Shown here in pieces: positions 17,182 through 25,751 of a DNA stretch of 64,000 nucleotides; the stretch's first letter is position 1, and every line of letters begins with the position of its first letter. The stretch is taken from contig NZ_CP139438.1 of NCBI RefSeq assembly GCF_034258515.1, positions 3,348,001 through 3,412,000 on the forward strand, written 5' to 3'. The notes under the pieces are model-generated. The model did no database searches, was not told the origin of the DNA, and saw nothing but the letters and a program-made list of their open reading frames with translations. The stretch is from Pseudarthrobacter oxydans (GTDB lineage Bacteria > Actinomycetota > Actinomycetes > Actinomycetales > Micrococcaceae). The translations under genes and the position numbers were made by a program.

Positions 17182-18362
17182 CTGCCGCCCGCACCGCTGC
17201 AGCCAAGGCCGCCAGCGTCTCCGCGCCCCTTTATGCCGCCGGGTTCGTGACGGCATTCGGCGCCCACAGCATCGCGGCGGGCCTGGGCGCGCACAGCGGG
17301 AACATCGGCCTGACGCTGCTCAACCTGGGCATCCTCCTCGCCCTGTACGACGTTTCCGAGGTCTTCCTCAAGCCGGTCTTCGGCGCCCTGAGCGACAGGA
17401 TCGGCGCCAAACCCGTCATCGTCGGCGGGCTGCTCGCCTTTGCCGCACTGTCCCTGATCGGGCTCTGGGCGGCGGACCCGCTGATGCTGGCCCTGGCGCG
17501 GCTCGGCCAGGGCGCGGCGGCATCCGCGTTCTCGCCGGCGTCGTCCGCCATGGTGGCCCGGCTGGCACGGGGCGGGAAAGCGGGCACGTACTTCGGCAGG
17601 TACGGGTCGTGGAAAAGCCTGGGCTACATCATCGGGCCGCTGCTGGGCGCGGGCCTGATCTGGGCCGGCGGCTTCGCCCTGCTTTTCGGCACCCTGTCCG
17701 TGCTCGCGGCAGCCACGGCAGTCTGGGTCCTGCTGGCCGTGCCGCACCTTGAACCCCTGCCCCGCCAGCGGTACACCGTGCTGGACCTCGCACGGCAGGT
17801 GGGCGAACGGCGCTTCCTCGTTCCCACGCTGGTCCTGGCGGCATCGACGGCGGCGCTCGGAGCCGCCGTCGGATTCCTCCCGGCGCTGGCCACGAGGCAC
17901 GGCCTGGACGCCGTCGCCGGCACCGCCGCGGTCAGCCTCCTGGCGCTCGGCTCCGTCCTGACCCAGCCGCGGATCGGCCGGCTGCGGGACCGGAACCGCA
18001 TCACCGACAACAAGGGCACGACGGCGGGGCTCCTCCTCATCGCGGCGGGCGTCGGCGTGCTCGCGGCCGCCCCGGGCCCGGTCACCATCTTCCTTGCCGC
18101 TGCGGCAATCGGGGTCGGCGTTGGGGCGGCCACGCCGCTGGGTTTCGCGCACCTGGCGGACACCACCCCGCCCGAGCGCATGGGCCGCACCATGGGCTCC
18201 GCCGAACTCGGGCGCGAACTCGGCGACGCCGGCGGGCCGCTGCTGGTAGGGGGCGTGGCCACGCTGACCGCCCTGCCCTTCGGACTCGGCGCCCTCGCGC
18301 TGTTGATAGCAGCGGCCAGCCTCCCCCGCCTCGCCCCGGCCGGCCCGCCCCCGCCCAACTAG
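17178..18362 (+). CDS. MFS transporter coupled to the ChrB-domain gene
   Basis: 394 aa, about twelve membrane segments; the loop 2-3 MFS signature is seen as GALSDRIGAKPVIVGG. Start GTG overlaps the upstream TGA. MFS proteins occur in Arthrobacter chromate loci next to ChrB-domain genes, so a role in efflux of an oxyanion or a toxic compound is reasonable inference. The C-terminal PPPPN and the TAG stop are written by the start of a repeat (CCCAACTAGGTAGCGC) also found at 16522, so the natural C-terminus may have been altered by repeat insertion. Confidence 0.82.
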   Translation: MTAARTAAAKAASVSAPLYAAGFVTAFGAHSIAAGLGAHSGNIGLTLLNLGILLALYDVSEVFLKPVFGALSDRIGAKPVIVGGLLAFAALSLIGLWAADPLMLALARLGQGAAASAFSPASSAMVARLARGGKAGTYFGRYGSWKSLGYIIGPLLGAGLIWAGGFALLFGTLSVLAAATAVWVLLAVPHLEPLPRQRYTVLDLARQVGERRFLVPTLVLAASTAALGAAVGFLPALATRHGLDAVAGTAAVSLLALGSVLTQPRIGRLRDRNRITDNKGTTAGLLLIAAGVGVLAAAPGPVTIFLAAAAIGVGVGAATPLGFAHLADTTPPERMGRTMGSAELGRELGDAGGPLLVGGVATLTALPFGLGALALLIAAASLPRLAPAGPPPPN

Positions 18363-18376
18363 GTAGCGCAGTTGGG
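18354..18376. repeat. Partial copy of the 16522 repeat
   Basis: CCCAACTAGGTAGCGC (18354-18369) is identical to the first 16 bases of the arm at 16522. Here it folds back on GTTGGG (18371-18376) instead. The stop codon of the MFS gene lies inside it. Confidence 0.75.
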
Positions 18377-18415
18377 TGACGCCGGCTCCCAGCTTTCTGT
18401 GACACCCTTAAACCG

Positions 18416-19321
18416 ATGACTTTCCAACGGCAGGCACCCTGCAGGACACCGGCCCGACCCGCGCCGGGGTCGGGCTTCCTGTTCGTGCTTGCCACCCTGG
18501 CCTGCGTGGCCGGACTGATCGCCACCTACTACTACTTCGTGCAGACCACCACCGGCCAGTTCATCGATGAGTCGGCGCTGGTGGAGGCCGTGGGCATCCA
18601 CGGCCCGGCGGGCAAGGCGAGCACACGGTTCCTGGACCTGCTGCCCACCATCTCACTGGTGATGGCCGCCGTCGTGGTTTTGTTTGTCACGGTGATCCGT
18701 AAGCACTGGACGGAGGCCGGGATCGCCGTGGCCGCGTGCGTCGGGGCGAACATCGCCACCCAGGTGCTGAAGGACCTGCTCCCGGCCCGTCCGGACAAGG
18801 GTGTGGTGACGCTGGAGCTGAACTCGCTGCCGTCCGGGCACACCACGCTGGCGGCGTCGGCTGCGGCCGCGGTCTTCCTCATGGCCTCCCCCCGGTGGCG
18901 TCCGATGGCCGGTTTTGTGGGCGGCACCTTCGCCATAGCCTCCGGGGTCTCCACGCTGATCAACCAGTGGCACCGGCCGGCGGACGTGGTGGCCGCGTTC
19001 CTGCTGGTGGGCGCGTTCATGATTCCGGCGGGGTGGCTCATCATGCGGCGCGGGTCCTGGAATGAGTGGGACGGGTTCGGCAGGCACATCGGCTCGGCAC
19101 GGCTCTGGCTGACGCTGCCGGTTGCGATCGGGCTGGTGTCCGCGGCGGTGGCGGTGTACTCGCTGGCCCGCATCGCGCCCGGCCCCTGGCAGGAGGCCAG
19201 CACCACGAACTATTTCTGGGCCGGGATTGCGCTGATCGTGATCGCCGGGTACCTGGCCACCGTCGCCACCACCTCACTGTTCGCGTATGCCGCACGACGG
19301 CGGGACCCGCCAGGGCGCTGA
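18416..19321 (+). CDS. PAP2-family membrane phosphatase
   Basis: 301 aa with about six membrane segments. Motif 1 appears as KDLLPARPD, motif 2 as LPSGHT with the acid-base histidine, and motif 3 as the region ending NQWHRPADV with the nucleophile-type histidine. In motif 3 the usual Ser-Arg six residues before the histidine is Ser-Thr, so a phosphate-binding arginine seems to be missing. Family members dephosphorylate lipid phosphates such as undecaprenyl or phosphatidic acid on the outer face. No clear ribosome site before the ATG at 18416. Confidence 0.85.
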   Translation: MTFQRQAPCRTPARPAPGSGFLFVLATLACVAGLIATYYYFVQTTTGQFIDESALVEAVGIHGPAGKASTRFLDLLPTISLVMAAVVVLFVTVIRKHWTEAGIAVAACVGANIATQVLKDLLPARPDKGVVTLELNSLPSGHTTLAASAAAAVFLMASPRWRPMAGFVGGTFAIASGVSTLINQWHRPADVVAAFLLVGAFMIPAGWLIMRRGSWNEWDGFGRHIGSARLWLTLPVAIGLVSAAVAVYSLARIAPGPWQEASTTNYFWAGIALIVIAGYLATVATTSLFAYAARRRDPPGR

Positions 19322-19507
19322 CGGTCGCTTCTGACCCCGGCTGGGTGAATGTTGACCGTTTCTTGAGGAATTTCCGGCCCCTTTTTTGATACAGCCCGTG
19401 GATACTTGCTGGTGCTTGGCCGGGGATTTCGACCACATTGGTGCTCTTTGACCCCGCCCATCGGTCTCCTGGCGTCGTTTTGAAGTGGGCGCCGCCAGGT
19501 ATCCCGC

Positions 19508-19545
19508 GTCCCGGCGCCGTATGCCCCCCAAGGCGGCGCCGGGAC
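19508..19545. terminator. Strong hairpin in the PAP2-to-response-regulator gap
   Basis: GTCCCGGCGCCG (19508-19519) and CGGCGCCGGGAC (19534-19545) make a 12-bp perfect stem with a 14-base loop; no U-run follows. The rest of 19322-19627 holds no gene apart from the mini-ORF at 19608. Confidence 0.6.
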
Positions 19546-19607
19546 TTCCGGCCGCCTACCCCGTGCCGAGTGTGGTGCAGCCCGACGGGGTCAGGGATAC
19601 TGTCGGT

Positions 19608-19631
19608 ATGAACCGGGAGGCGCGGTCATGA
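19608..19631 (+). CDS. Seven-residue leader ORF before the response regulator
   Basis: ATG at 19608 gives MNREARS and ends in a TGA that overlaps the regulator's ATG as ATGA. A -10-like GATACT (19596-19601) ends six bases before it, so the mini-ORF would be read from a leaderless transcript, and it contains the GGGAGG ribosome site of the regulator. Confidence 0.35.
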   Translation: MNREARS

Positions 19632-20338
19632 GGGTCCTGATCGTCGACGACGAAGTGGTGCTGGCCGAAACGGTTCGGCGCGGGCTGCGCAATGAGGGGT
19701 TCGTCGTGGACCTGGCACACGACGGCGTCAGCGGCCTGCGGGCTGCGGTGGAGAACCCCTATGACGTGATCTTGCTGGACCTGATGCTGCCCCTGAAGAA
19801 CGGCTACGACGTACTCAGGGGAATCCGGGAACACCGGATCTGGACGCCGGTCCTGATGCTGACGGCAAAAGACGGTGAGTACGACCAGACCGACGCCTTC
19901 GATCTTGGCGCGGACGACTACCTTACAAAGCCCTTCAGCTTCCTGGTGCTGGTGGCCCGCATCCGGGCCCTGGCGCGCCGCGGCGCCCCCGAGCGGCCTG
20001 TGGTCCTCGCCCTCGGGAGCCTGAACCTGGATTCCGTGAGCCGCAGTGTCCGCCGCGGAGACACCCCCATCGGGCTCACCGCCAAGGAATACGCGCTGCT
20101 GTATTACCTGATGCGCCGGCACGGCCAGGTGGTGTCCAAGTCCGAAATCCTGGACAACGTCTGGGGTTCCGACTTCGAGGGAGGGGGCAACGTCGTCGAG
20201 GTGTATATGGGCTACCTGAGGCGGAAAATCGATACGCCTTTCGGGCTGCACACCCTGACCACCATCCGGGGAATGGGGTACATGCTCACCCCCGACCGCC
20301 CTGCCGCAGCGGTTTCCCCGGCCCTTTCAGCGGAGTGA
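19628..20338 (+). CDS. OmpR-family response regulator
   Basis: 236 aa. Receiver domain: acidic pocket VDDE, phosphorylation site in VILLDLMLPLKNGYD, Thr in VLMLTAKDG and Lys in DYLTKPFSF. The C-terminal winged helix follows (LTAKEYALLYYLMRRHGQVV, VYMGYLRRKID, IRGMGYML). Ribosome site GGGAGG seven bases before the ATG at 19628. The cognate kinase is encoded on the opposite strand and the two genes overlap tail to tail by 53 bases, an uncommon arrangement. Confidence 0.93.
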   Translation: MRVLIVDDEVVLAETVRRGLRNEGFVVDLAHDGVSGLRAAVENPYDVILLDLMLPLKNGYDVLRGIREHRIWTPVLMLTAKDGEYDQTDAFDLGADDYLTKPFSFLVLVARIRALARRGAPERPVVLALGSLNLDSVSRSVRRGDTPIGLTAKEYALLYYLMRRHGQVVSKSEILDNVWGSDFEGGGNVVEVYMGYLRRKIDTPFGLHTLTTIRGMGYMLTPDRPAAAVSPALSAE

Positions 20339-21776
20339 GCGGCTGGGCCAAGGCCTTCTCGGCGGACTCAGCCCTGGTGGCCTGGGCGGGAAATGCCAGC
20401 TCGAACCGGCAGCCGCCGTCGGGAGCTTCCGTGCACAGGATCCGGCCGCCGTGGGCGCTGACGATCGCGGACGTGATGGCCAAACCCAGTCCGCTGCCGC
20501 CGCTTTCGCGTGACCGGCTTTCGTCAAGCCGGACAAAGCGTTCAAAGATCCGCTCTCGTTCGGCAACGGGCACCGGCGGGCCGTCGTCGTCGATGGTGAG
20601 CAGCACGCCGTCCGGCGAGTTGCGCACCTGGATGCCGATCCGGGCCCGCGCGTACCGCTCCGCGTTGTCCAGGACATTCCTGATGGCCCGGCCGAGGCTC
20701 CGGACATCACCGGTGATCCGGGCCGGTTCAAGCCTGGCCTCGATCTCGTGCCTGCTGGTGCAGCGCAGGCGGCGGACTTCGTCGTTGAGGACGTCGTCCA
20801 GGTCCACGTCCGCCGCCTCCAGGCGCAGGCCCTGGTCATCGGCCTTGGCCAGGGTCAGCAGGTCCTGGACCAGGTAGCGCATCCGGGCCGTTTCCCCGGC
20901 CACAACCTCCTTGGTCTCCTCCCACATGGCCCCGGACGGATCGGCAGCTGCGATCTCCACCGCGGCGCTGAGGGTTGCCAGCGGGCTGCGCAGTTCGTGG
21001 CTCGCATCGGAAACGAAGCGCCGCTGTTCCCGGTCCGAGGCCTCCAGCCGGTCCAGCATCATGTTCATCGTCTGCGCCAAGGCCTGGATCTCGTCGGACG
21101 TCCGGGGCACCCCCACCCGGCCGTCCAGGCTCCGGGCGTTAATGCCCGCAACCTGGTCGCGGATCTGCTCAACCTGCCGCAGTGACCGTCCCACGAGGAT
21201 CCAGACCCCGAAGCCCACACCTGCCAGGAGGAGTGGCGCGGCGCCAAGGATGAACCATGCCACGGTGGCCACGGTCTCCGCCTGCACTGTTACCGTGGCG
21301 GCAACGGCTACGGTGTACACCTTCCCGTCCTCGCCGACGCCCGTGGCCGCAACGAGCAGGTCATCATCGAACAGGCTCTGCTGCACGGAGACATTCTCGA
21401 ACAGCGTTTGTTTGGCTTCCGGCCGCAGCGCCGTAATGGGCCTGGTAGCCGCGGCGGGGACCGACGCCGCCAGGACAGCTCCGTTGGGGTCCAGGATCTG
21501 GATGTACTGGCCCGGACGCGCCGCAGACCTGACGTAGTTGGCCGCTTCCTCGAGGTCCTGTTCCGCGATGTGGGCCACCACATCCTCGGCTTGGAGCCGG
21601 GTGAGCCTTTCGGTGGACGCCAGCAGGGCCCTCTGCAGCAGCAGCAGGAGAATCAGTCCGCCGACGAGCATCGCGGCCGCCACAAAGGCGACCGCCGTAG
21701 CCGTTGCCCGCTTGCGCACCCCCCAGCGTCGGGTGCGCGTTTTCCCGAAGCGGGGGCGCCGCTTTTCGGCATCCAT
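20286..21776 (-). CDS. Membrane sensor histidine kinase
   Basis: About 496 aa. Two membrane segments (about residues 23-50 and 165-195) flank an extracellular sensor region; then HAMP, HisKA with FVSDASHELRSPLATLSA, and HATPase_c with N box NVLDNAERYARA, G1 IDDDGPPVPV and G2 SGGSGLGLAI. ATG at 21776 (MDAEKRRPRFGK) is the likely start; a TTG further up adds 16 residues. It converges with its probable partner regulator and is divergent from a PepSY-domain gene, a common companion of such kinases. Confidence 0.9.
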   Translation of the reverse strand: MDAEKRRPRFGKTRTRRWGVRKRATATAVAFVAAAMLVGGLILLLLLQRALLASTERLTRLQAEDVVAHIAEQDLEEAANYVRSAARPGQYIQILDPNGAVLAASVPAAATRPITALRPEAKQTLFENVSVQQSLFDDDLLVAATGVGEDGKVYTVAVAATVTVQAETVATVAWFILGAAPLLLAGVGFGVWILVGRSLRQVEQIRDQVAGINARSLDGRVGVPRTSDEIQALAQTMNMMLDRLEASDREQRRFVSDASHELRSPLATLSAAVEIAAADPSGAMWEETKEVVAGETARMRYLVQDLLTLAKADDQGLRLEAADVDLDDVLNDEVRRLRCTSRHEIEARLEPARITGDVRSLGRAIRNVLDNAERYARARIGIQVRNSPDGVLLTIDDDGPPVPVAERERIFERFVRLDESRSRESGGSGLGLAITSAIVSAHGGRILCTEAPDGGCRFELAFPAQATRAESAEKALAQPLTPLKGPGKPLRQGGRG

Positions 21777-21859
21777 GAACCAAGGATGCGTCCCGCTGCC
21801 GCCTGTGACAAACCCTCCCGGCAACTGTTTTTGATTCCCTTGTCCAGGCTGTGCCCCTG

Positions 21860-21885
21860 CTGAGGCAAACTGAGCCCTGGCTGAG
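21860..21885. promoter_or_regulatory. Three CTGAG direct repeats, possible response-regulator box
   Basis: CTGAG starts at 21860, 21870 and 21881, that is at 10- and 11-base steps, in the gap between the divergent kinase and PepSY genes. Helically phased direct repeats are typical binding sites of OmpR-family regulators. Confidence 0.4.
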
Positions 21886-21979
21886 ATTTGCCCGGCGGAA
21901 TTTGTGGGCGCAGAAGCCTTGGCAGCACACTGGTTTTATCGATCAGGATCTGCTGGGGGCCACACAACAGGAGACCGTC

Positions 21980-22492
21980 ATGGGCCGGAAAATTCTATTG
22001 ATCACAGGCGTTGCTGCCGCGGCAGCCGCCATCACCGGAGCGTCCGTCGCCACTGCCGGCACCGCCCCGGGCGACGACCAGCCGTTGACCGGAAGCGCCC
22101 TGCAGCAGGCCAGCGATGCGGCCATTGCCCGCACGGGTCCCGGCACCGTTATCAGCGCCGAGACTGACAACGACCCCAATACTTCCTACGAAGTGAACGT
22201 TCAGTTGAACAACGGCAACCGGGTGGAAGTGGAACTCGACAGCTCGTTCCGGGTGGTCTCGGAGGGCCGGGACGACGATTCAGGGCAGCCGCTGAGCGCT
22301 GCAGACCGCGACAGGGCAGGACAAGCCGCACTGGCGAACGTGGGCAAGGGCCGGATCGGGGACGTCGAAAGGGAGAATGAAGGCGGCGCCGCCTACGAGG
22401 CGGAAATCATTCTTGACGACGGCTCCGAAGTTGACGTTGAACTGGGAGCAGACTTCCAGGTCCTGCGCACGGGCGCGCCTGAACGCGACTGA
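21980..22492 (+). CDS. Secreted protein with two PepSY-like repeats
   Basis: 170 aa. A signal peptide (ILLITGVAAAAAAITGASVA) is followed by two similar units, each with an Ala-rich helix and a YEVNVQLNNGNRVEVELD or YEAEIILDDGSEVDVELG strand pair, the PepSY fold. Such domains bind or inhibit proteases and often accompany two-component systems. ACAGGAG ribosome site before the ATG. Probably regulated by the adjacent two-component pair. Confidence 0.85.
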   Translation: MGRKILLITGVAAAAAAITGASVATAGTAPGDDQPLTGSALQQASDAAIARTGPGTVISAETDNDPNTSYEVNVQLNNGNRVEVELDSSFRVVSEGRDDDSGQPLSAADRDRAGQAALANVGKGRIGDVERENEGGAAYEAEIILDDGSEVDVELGADFQVLRTGAPERD

Positions 22493-22533
22493 TCCGCGGG
22501 CCAGGCAAAGCGTGCCGGGCGGGGAGGCGTCAG

Positions 22534-22737
22534 ATGAGGATACCGCCGAGGATTCACTTCCTCGCCCTGGCAATGGACAGCGGGTTCCTGGCCGCGGGCT
22601 TGCTGGCCGGGCCCGAGGCCACAGGTACTGCCCTCATCCTGGTTTCGATTGGACTCGGAGCGTATGCGAGGTTCGGGCGCCCCGCACCTGCAGTCAGACG
22701 GAAACACCCGGCCGGCCCGGCTCGTACAGGTCAATGA
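22534..22737 (+). CDS. Small putative membrane protein
   Basis: 67 aa with a hydrophobic stretch FLALAMDSGFLAAGLLAG and a second one (TALILVSIGLGAYA), then a basic tail. A GGGGAGG ribosome site lies seven bases before the ATG, and it follows the PepSY gene by 41 bases. Its last 44 bases overlap the 3' end of the opposite-strand gene. No family recognised; could be a chance ORF. Confidence 0.4.
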   Translation: MRIPPRIHFLALAMDSGFLAAGLLAGPEATGTALILVSIGLGAYARFGRPAPAVRRKHPAGPARTGQ

Positions 22738-23638
22738 TCGGCAGATGCCCGTCGGTGCGGATGGCATCGCCGCCGCCGTTGCGGTGGTGGTAGCCGCTGG
22801 AGTAGTTGAGGATGACGTGCACGGACTGCACGGCCTCGGCTGCCTGCAGCGTGGCGATGATGAAGTCGCGTTCCTCGTCCGTACGGTCGGCAATTTTGTG
22901 CGTGATCTGGAACGTGAACAGGGACAGTCCCACGCTCCTGTCGTACGTGCCGGCCCCCACCCAGTCCACGGACAGGCCTCCGGGCAGCATCCAACCGGGC
23001 GGGCACTTCCAGAACCGGACATGGTGCCGCTTGCGCGGGTTCCCGTCGATCTCGCGCTGGAACGCCAGGTCCTGCCTGTTGCCGAAGACGTACAGGGAAC
23101 TTACCGGGGCGGCGGGATAGCTGCGGCCCAGGACGGTGGACACCAGGGTGTGCCAGGCGGTCGCCGGGGTGATGGGATCCGCCTCCACCCAGCCGGCGGA
23201 AAGCATGGCCCGCCGCAGCTCTTCCTCCGTCCCCACTACGGCGAGATTGACGGGATCGCCCAGCACGCCGTCGCCCGTCCTTGCCCGGCCGATGAAGTAG
23301 TCCGGGATGTACAGGCTGCTCAGGATCTTGTGGACGCGCGGCAGCAGCGCATAGGCCAGGATCAGCCAGACGGGCAGGAACACCCACGCCTGCTCAGGGC
23401 CGCGGGAAAGCCTGGCGAGCAGGAAAAAGTACACCGCCCAGCCGACGGCGACGGTGACCGCCAGGTACAGCAGCCGCTGCAGCACCGCCAGGACTGTGGC
23501 CCACCTGCTCTGCCGGCGCTCCACGGCGCTGCTGGAACGGGAGTGGTCAGGTTCGTCCGGAACCGCCCGCGCGGACCCCGCGTCGGAGGACCCCGCATGC
23601 GGGTCCCCGACATCCGGATTTTCCAGCCCGGGGGTCAC
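22694..23638 (-). CDS. LssY-like C-terminal-domain membrane protein
   Basis: 314 aa. Two membrane segments (about residues 45-95) precede a soluble domain with VGTEEELRRAMLSAGWVEAD, SSLYVFGNRQDLAFQ, KRHHVRFWKCP and VDWVGAGTYDRSVGLS, the pattern of the LssY C-terminal family, which in other bacteria is fused to PAP2 phosphatases. GTG at 23638 overlaps the stop of the alpha/beta-hydrolase gene, so the two form an operon. Function unknown. Confidence 0.75.
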   Translation of the reverse strand: MTPGLENPDVGDPHAGSSDAGSARAVPDEPDHSRSSSAVERRQSRWATVLAVLQRLLYLAVTVAVGWAVYFFLLARLSRGPEQAWVFLPVWLILAYALLPRVHKILSSLYIPDYFIGRARTGDGVLGDPVNLAVVGTEEELRRAMLSAGWVEADPITPATAWHTLVSTVLGRSYPAAPVSSLYVFGNRQDLAFQREIDGNPRKRHHVRFWKCPPGWMLPGGLSVDWVGAGTYDRSVGLSLFTFQITHKIADRTDEERDFIIATLQAAEAVQSVHVILNYSSGYHHRNGGGDAIRTDGHLPIIDLYEPGRPGVSV

Positions 23639-24339
23639 GGCTCGTCGGGGTTCAGCTGCTCAACGATGATCCGCGCCGTCTGGGGATCACCCAAAATCCG
23701 GAAGTGCCCTGCGGTGGGCAGCTCGATGTTGGTGGCGCCCGGAAGGACGCTGCCCTCCGGAATGTGCGGATCGAACGGGCCGTAGATGGACGTGATCCGG
23801 CTGTTGATCGCCTCCTCGCGGGCCAGTTCGAGGGTCAGGGGGTGCCGGGGCGAAAAGATGCGCAGGCTCGGCAGCAGCATGTACCTGGCATAGCGCGAAC
23901 CGGAGAACGGCGTGCAGACCGTGACCATCCTGTCGATCCGCTGCTCAGGGTCCAGCATCAGCATGGCGTACTTTCCGATTAGGCCGCCCTTGCTGTGCGC
24001 CACGATCGCGGCGTCCCGCAGCCCCGCTTCCTCCAGGTGCTGCGCCACCATCCGGGCCGCCGCGGGGACGTCCAGCTGGTTCCGCTGCAGCACCGTGACC
24101 ACGTGGACGGGATGGCCGGCGTCGTGGATGGACTGGATGAGCGGCATCATGAACTGCCAGTTTTCGTATACACCGGGGATGATCAGCACCGGCCGCCGGT
24201 GGCCCTGGTGGAAGGACCCGGGCTGGACGCGCGACAACATGCCGCGGACCTGCCATCCCGCGGCATATAGGTAGTCCTGCAGCCACCAGACACCTTTTTG
24301 CAGCGCACTGATCCTCATGGGCGTGCCCGGTTCACTCAT
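23635..24339 (-). CDS. Alpha/beta hydrolase (lipase-like)
   Basis: 234 aa. Oxyanion region RPVLIIPGVYENW, nucleophile elbow IVAHSKGGLIGK (Ser in AHSKG), an acidic residue in the YGPFDPHIPEG region and a catalytic-type His in TAGHFRIL. Resembles triacylglycerol-lipase-like esterases without a signal peptide. ATG at 24339 is the natural start; the frame stays open upstream but there it only shadows the MFS gene. Coupled to the LssY-like gene. Confidence 0.82.
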   Translation of the reverse strand: MSEPGTPMRISALQKGVWWLQDYLYAAGWQVRGMLSRVQPGSFHQGHRRPVLIIPGVYENWQFMMPLIQSIHDAGHPVHVVTVLQRNQLDVPAAARMVAQHLEEAGLRDAAIVAHSKGGLIGKYAMLMLDPEQRIDRMVTVCTPFSGSRYARYMLLPSLRIFSPRHPLTLELAREEAINSRITSIYGPFDPHIPEGSVLPGATNIELPTAGHFRILGDPQTARIIVEQLNPDEP

Positions 24340-24368
24340 CTGTCGAGGATATCCCGCGCTCCCGCCGG

Positions 24369-25586
24369 TCAGTAGTTGCGGCGGTGCTTCAGGCGCGGAA
24401 TCACGACGGCGAACACGGCCGCCGCCGCGAACCCCAGTATGCCGGTGGCTGAGATCCCCGCGCCAAGGGTGGCAAGGGCAGTCACCCCGGAGAGCAGCAC
24501 GGGCCCGGCGGTGGAACCGGCGTCGGCCATGAACCGCCACAGCCCAAGGAACTGCCCGCGGCCCCGGTCCGGCGAGAAGTCGGCGCCCAGAGTCATCACC
24601 AGGCCCGAACTGATGCCGTTGCCGAACCCGATCAGCAGCGCCGCCAGCAGCAGCCCCGCAAAGGAGCCGGTCAGCGGAATCACCAGCAGGGCCGCGCCCA
24701 TCAGCAGCGTGGACGGGACGGCGACGAACTGCCGGCCCTTCCGGTCCATGAGCTTGCCGGCGGGATAGAACACCAGCATGTCGATCGCGCCGGAGAGCCC
24801 GTAGATCAGTGAAGCTGAGGTGGCATCCAGGCCCAGGTTGTCCGCCCACAGCGGGATGACCACCTGCCGGGAGGAGCGGAGGGCGCTGAGCAGCAGGATC
24901 CCCACCCCCAGCGAAAGGAACACGCCTGCGTGGGACGCCGCAACGCTCCGGAGGGTGGGCTCCGGACCCTTGTGGCCGCCGTCGGGCCCTGGCGCAACGG
25001 CCAGGTCCGGGATGGTGAGGGACAGCAGCGCGGCTCCCGCCATGGCCACCACGCCCACCCAGTAGGCACCGCTGATCCCGGCGAACTGCATCACCGCCGC
25101 GCCCAGGAACGGGCCGATGAACACGCCGATGCGGTTCACCCCGCCCAGCGTGGACAGCGCCCGGGCCCGGAATTCCACGGGCACGGCCTCGGTGAGGTAC
25201 TTCTGCCGGGCCAGGCCGAACACGGCCCCGGACATCCCGACGACGGCCATCGCCACTGCGAGCAGCCACAGCCCGTTGGGGACCACGGAAGTCAGCCCGG
25301 CCGCCGCGAGCGCGAGCCCGGCGGCGACGGCGGCAGCCACGATGGACCAGCGCTCACCGAACTTGAGGGTCACCAGGGAGGCGGGCAGGTTGAAGAACCA
25401 GGACCCCACGCCGATCAGCGTGACGACCAGGGCCGCGACGGCCACCGAAGCGCCGAGGTCGCGGGCGGAGAGGGCCACCACGGGCAGGATGGCTCCCGTG
25501 CCGATCCCGTAGAGCAGCGTGGGCCCGAAAGCAGCCACCGCCATGCCGCGCAGGCTGAAGGGCTGGGGGTCGTCCGGGGAAGTCAT
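24369..25586 (-). CDS. MFS transporter
   Basis: 405 aa, about twelve membrane segments. The N-half MFS signature region reads GVGSWFFNLPASLVTLKFGERW; the C-half has DMLVFYPAGKLMDRKGRQF, a second copy of the cytoplasmic 2-3-like loop. It looks like a drug- or metabolite-efflux carrier; the substrate is not evident. ATG at 25586. It ends 30 bases before the hydrolase start and may be co-transcribed. Confidence 0.88.
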   Translation of the reverse strand: MTSPDDPQPFSLRGMAVAAFGPTLLYGIGTGAILPVVALSARDLGASVAVAALVVTLIGVGSWFFNLPASLVTLKFGERWSIVAAAVAAGLALAAAGLTSVVPNGLWLLAVAMAVVGMSGAVFGLARQKYLTEAVPVEFRARALSTLGGVNRIGVFIGPFLGAAVMQFAGISGAYWVGVVAMAGAALLSLTIPDLAVAPGPDGGHKGPEPTLRSVAASHAGVFLSLGVGILLLSALRSSRQVVIPLWADNLGLDATSASLIYGLSGAIDMLVFYPAGKLMDRKGRQFVAVPSTLLMGAALLVIPLTGSFAGLLLAALLIGFGNGISSGLVMTLGADFSPDRGRGQFLGLWRFMADAGSTAGPVLLSGVTALATLGAGISATGILGFAAAAVFAVVIPRLKHRRNY

Positions 25587-25639
25587 CAGATTTATCCTAT
25601 GACCGCGCCCGGCACGCCCTTCCCCGGCACGCCGCCGGC

Positions 25640-25710
25640 CTGCGCCCCGAGGCCCGGGCTCAGTGCGCAGGGACTGTCCGTGCGCACCGAACCCGGGCCT
25701 CGGGGCGCAG
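25640..25710. repeat. 71-base near-perfect hairpin
   Basis: CTGCGCCCCGAGGCCCGGG (25640-25658) pairs perfectly with 25692-25710, and an inner GTGCGCA/TGCGCAC stem continues towards a 3-base loop. It lies between the starts and ends of same-strand genes and may stop transcription from the 25752-26186 gene. Confidence 0.8.
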
Positions 25711-25751
25711 CGCGGTACAACGCCAAGTCGACTATCCCCAGCGCCGGGAGA

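Noticed and set aside
23635..25269. Long minus-strand frame joining the MFS region to the lipase
   Set aside because: The upstream part is an out-of-frame reading of the MFS gene; the lipase begins naturally at ATG 24339.
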